From an uncultured Lachnospiraceae bacterium (GTDB lineage: Bacteria > Bacillota > Clostridia > Lachnospirales > Lachnospiraceae): a DNA stretch of 64,000 nucleotides. The stretch covers positions 1-64,000 of the forward strand of contig CAMJHQ010000007.1 in assembly GCA_946405625.1 (NCBI GenBank), read 5' to 3'. This document shows, one piece after another, positions 62,628 to 64,000 of the stretch (position 1 is its first letter; each line of letters starts with the position of its first letter). A program made the position numbers and the translations under genes. The notes beneath the pieces are model-generated. The model was not told where the DNA came from and did not search any database. It worked only from the letters and a program-made list of their open reading frames with translations.

Positions 62628-64000
62628 TTATGCCTGCTTCTTAAACTTCAGATAGTTCCACGAACCGCCTGTAAGTATGACACTTCCGCCGATACTCTTC
62701 TCTACGGGAACAACCTTATCCGGTTCAGTAATCGAATTACCTGCCTTAAGATCATCACCTTCCATAGATATATGTTCAACTAACTCGAAGCCTTCAAAGC
62801 CATCAAGACTAAGCTCTGCCTCAGCATCTTCACCAAGCTTTCTGTTTACTGCAAATACAGAAATCTCAGACTCATCATCAGAGATTACAGCTACAGCATC
62901 AACCGTAGGAACATCAACTGCTTTACCTTCGGTAAATGTATCACATGTGATATCAGCCTTGATTGCAGTTCCTCTTCCGTTAAGAGATGTATACTTAAAC
63001 GGATAGAAGATTGTCTGCTTCCATACACCGCCGCCTGTAACAGTCATGATCGGAGCTATTACATTTACAAGCTGTGCAAGACATGCAACCTTGACTCTGT
63101 CAGAATTCTTGAGAAGCGCTATCATAAGGTCACCGACAACTATCGCATCCTCGAGATTATACATATCTTCAAGCAGCGGAGGGGCAACCTGCCACGGCTC
63201 CTGCTTCTTATCCTGCTCGTTGCTGTGGAACCATACATTCCACTCATCAAAGGAAAGCATGATCTTTTTGTCGGATTTCTTCTCTTCCTTTACCTTGTCA
63301 CAGATAGCTACGACATCCTTGATGAACTTATCCATGATAACAGCTGAACCCATGTATTCCTGTGAATTATTCTCAGGATTTCCGTAATAGCTGTGAAGTG
63401 ACAGATAATCCACATGATCATATGCTTCTCTGAGAACTGTCTCTTCCCATTCTCCGAAAGTCTCCATCTGTGGTCCCGAGCTTCCGCATGCTACAAGCTC
63501 TATTGACGGATCAACCATCTTCATAAGCTTGGCTGTCTCACATGCAAGTCTTGCATACTCTCCGGCTCTCTTGGTACCTATCTGCCAATCTCCGTCCATC
63601 TCGTTTCCGAGACACCAGAGCTTGATTCCGAACGGCTCATCAAAACCGTTTTCTCTTCTCATGTTGGCATAATATGTATCAGTCTTTGAATTACAGTATT
63701 CAACAACATTTCTTGCATCATCAGCACCTCTTGTTCCGAGGTTGACTGCCATCATGATGTCCGAAGACGCTCTCTTTGCCCATTCCTGGAACTCATCGAT
63801 TCCAACTTCATTGGTCTCTATTGAATTCCATGCGAGCTCCATCTTTCTCGGACGTTTTGACCTGTCGCCCGTTCCATCTTCCCAGTTATATCCGGATACA
63901 AAGTTTCCACCCGGGTATCTGATCATAGGAACCTTAAGCTCCTTGATAAGGTCCATAACATCCTGACGGAATCCCATATCATCCGCAGTTTCATGTCCCG
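62628..64000 (-). CDS. GH51 alpha-L-arabinofuranosidase (5' end beyond window)
   Basis: The partial frame runs off the right edge: codons before the ATG at 63977 continue in frame (GHETADD), so the start lies outside. At least 456 residues are present. GH51 marks are MIRYPGGNFVSGYNWEDG, RKMELAWNSIETNEVGIDEFQEWAK, the acid/base Glu in KLWCLGNEMDGDWQIG and the nucleophile Glu in MLSFDEWNVWFHS, then a C-terminal beta-sandwich. It removes arabinose side groups from arabinoxylan fragments. It is 57 bases upstream of the GH115 gene on the same strand. Confidence 0.95.
   Translation of the reverse strand, partial: GHETADDMGFRQDVMDLIKELKVPMIRYPGGNFVSGYNWEDGTGDRSKRPRKMELAWNSIETNEVGIDEFQEWAKRASSDIMMAVNLGTRGADDARNVVEYCNSKTDTYYANMRRENGFDEPFGIKLWCLGNEMDGDWQIGTKRAGEYARLACETAKLMKMVDPSIELVACGSSGPQMETFGEWEETVLREAYDHVDYLSLHSYYGNPENNSQEYMGSAVIMDKFIKDVVAICDKVKEEKKSDKKIMLSFDEWNVWFHSNEQDKKQEPWQVAPPLLEDMYNLEDAIVVGDLMIALLKNSDRVKVACLAQLVNVIAPIMTVTGGGVWKQTIFYPFKYTSLNGRGTAIKADITCDTFTEGKAVDVPTVDAVAVISDDESEISVFAVNRKLGEDAEAELSLDGFEGFELVEHISMEGDDLKAGNSITEPDKVVPVEKSIGGSVILTGGSWNYLKFKKQA

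Overview
The window looks like chromosomal DNA of a low-to-mid GC, fibre-degrading anaerobe of the Clostridia, most likely Lachnospiraceae (Butyrivibrio/Roseburia-like). This is inferred from gene content and style: AGGAGG ribosome sites, a class II galT, a GPH sugar symporter, a GH10 xylanase lipoprotein, a GH115 alpha-glucuronidase and complete Uxu/Kdg/Eda hexuronate catabolism. I ran no database search, so family names come from motifs.

Layout. (1) 1-4742 is mobile DNA: a small serine recombinase flanked by short related repeats, a ribbon-helix-helix protein, an ORF6N/PLD-like protein, an XRE regulator, an excisionase-like protein and a tyrosine integrase that abuts a tRNA-Pro(CGG), a classic integration target. 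(2) 4839-9607 is a minus-strand set: a DUF58 protein, a membrane transglutaminase, an overlooked 32-residue membrane peptide, an alpha/beta hydrolase whose nucleophile serine is tyrosine, and a small helical protein. (3) 9640-13728 is a LacI-type regulator divergent from galK-galT, with a clear operator and promoter between them. (4) 13842-20224 holds two zinc-ribbon membrane proteins and a 1230-residue TPR protein with a degenerate J domain. (5) 20341-26578 is a galactoside operon (GH2, GPH symporter, GH36) that would feed galK-galT. (6) 26677-32181 is a TetR regulator and a phospholipid operon (AI-2E-family permease with a poly-acidic tail, flippase-like protein, PssA, Psd, PAP2). (7) 32373-38248 holds an EF-G paralogue, a cation/proton antiporter, a patatin and a serpin lipoprotein. 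(8) 38447-43834 is a five-gene redox/isomerase operon, divergent from an AraC regulator; its isomerase gene is split by an in-frame amber codon. (9) 44941-47245 holds small membrane proteins, an esterase and a large structured terminator-like RNA. (10) 47364 to the right edge is a glucuronoarabinoxylan cluster on the minus strand.

How it works together. The GH10 lipoprotein should cut xylan outside the cell. GH115, GH51 and the esterases lack visible signal peptides and should strip glucuronate, arabinose and ester groups inside. UxaC, UxuB, UxuA, KdgK and Eda then carry glucuronate to pyruvate and glyceraldehyde-3-phosphate. Galactosides enter through the GPH symporter, are cut by GH2 and GH36 and pass to GalK and GalT.

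Points most worth a second look: the recombinase-flanking repeats that look like insertion junctions plus an empty site; the amber codon in the isomerase; the Ser-to-Tyr hydrolase; two dispersed structured repeats resembling IS200/IS605 ends; the long hairpin after the 46143 esterase gene; and the five-gene AraC-linked operon of unknown substrate.
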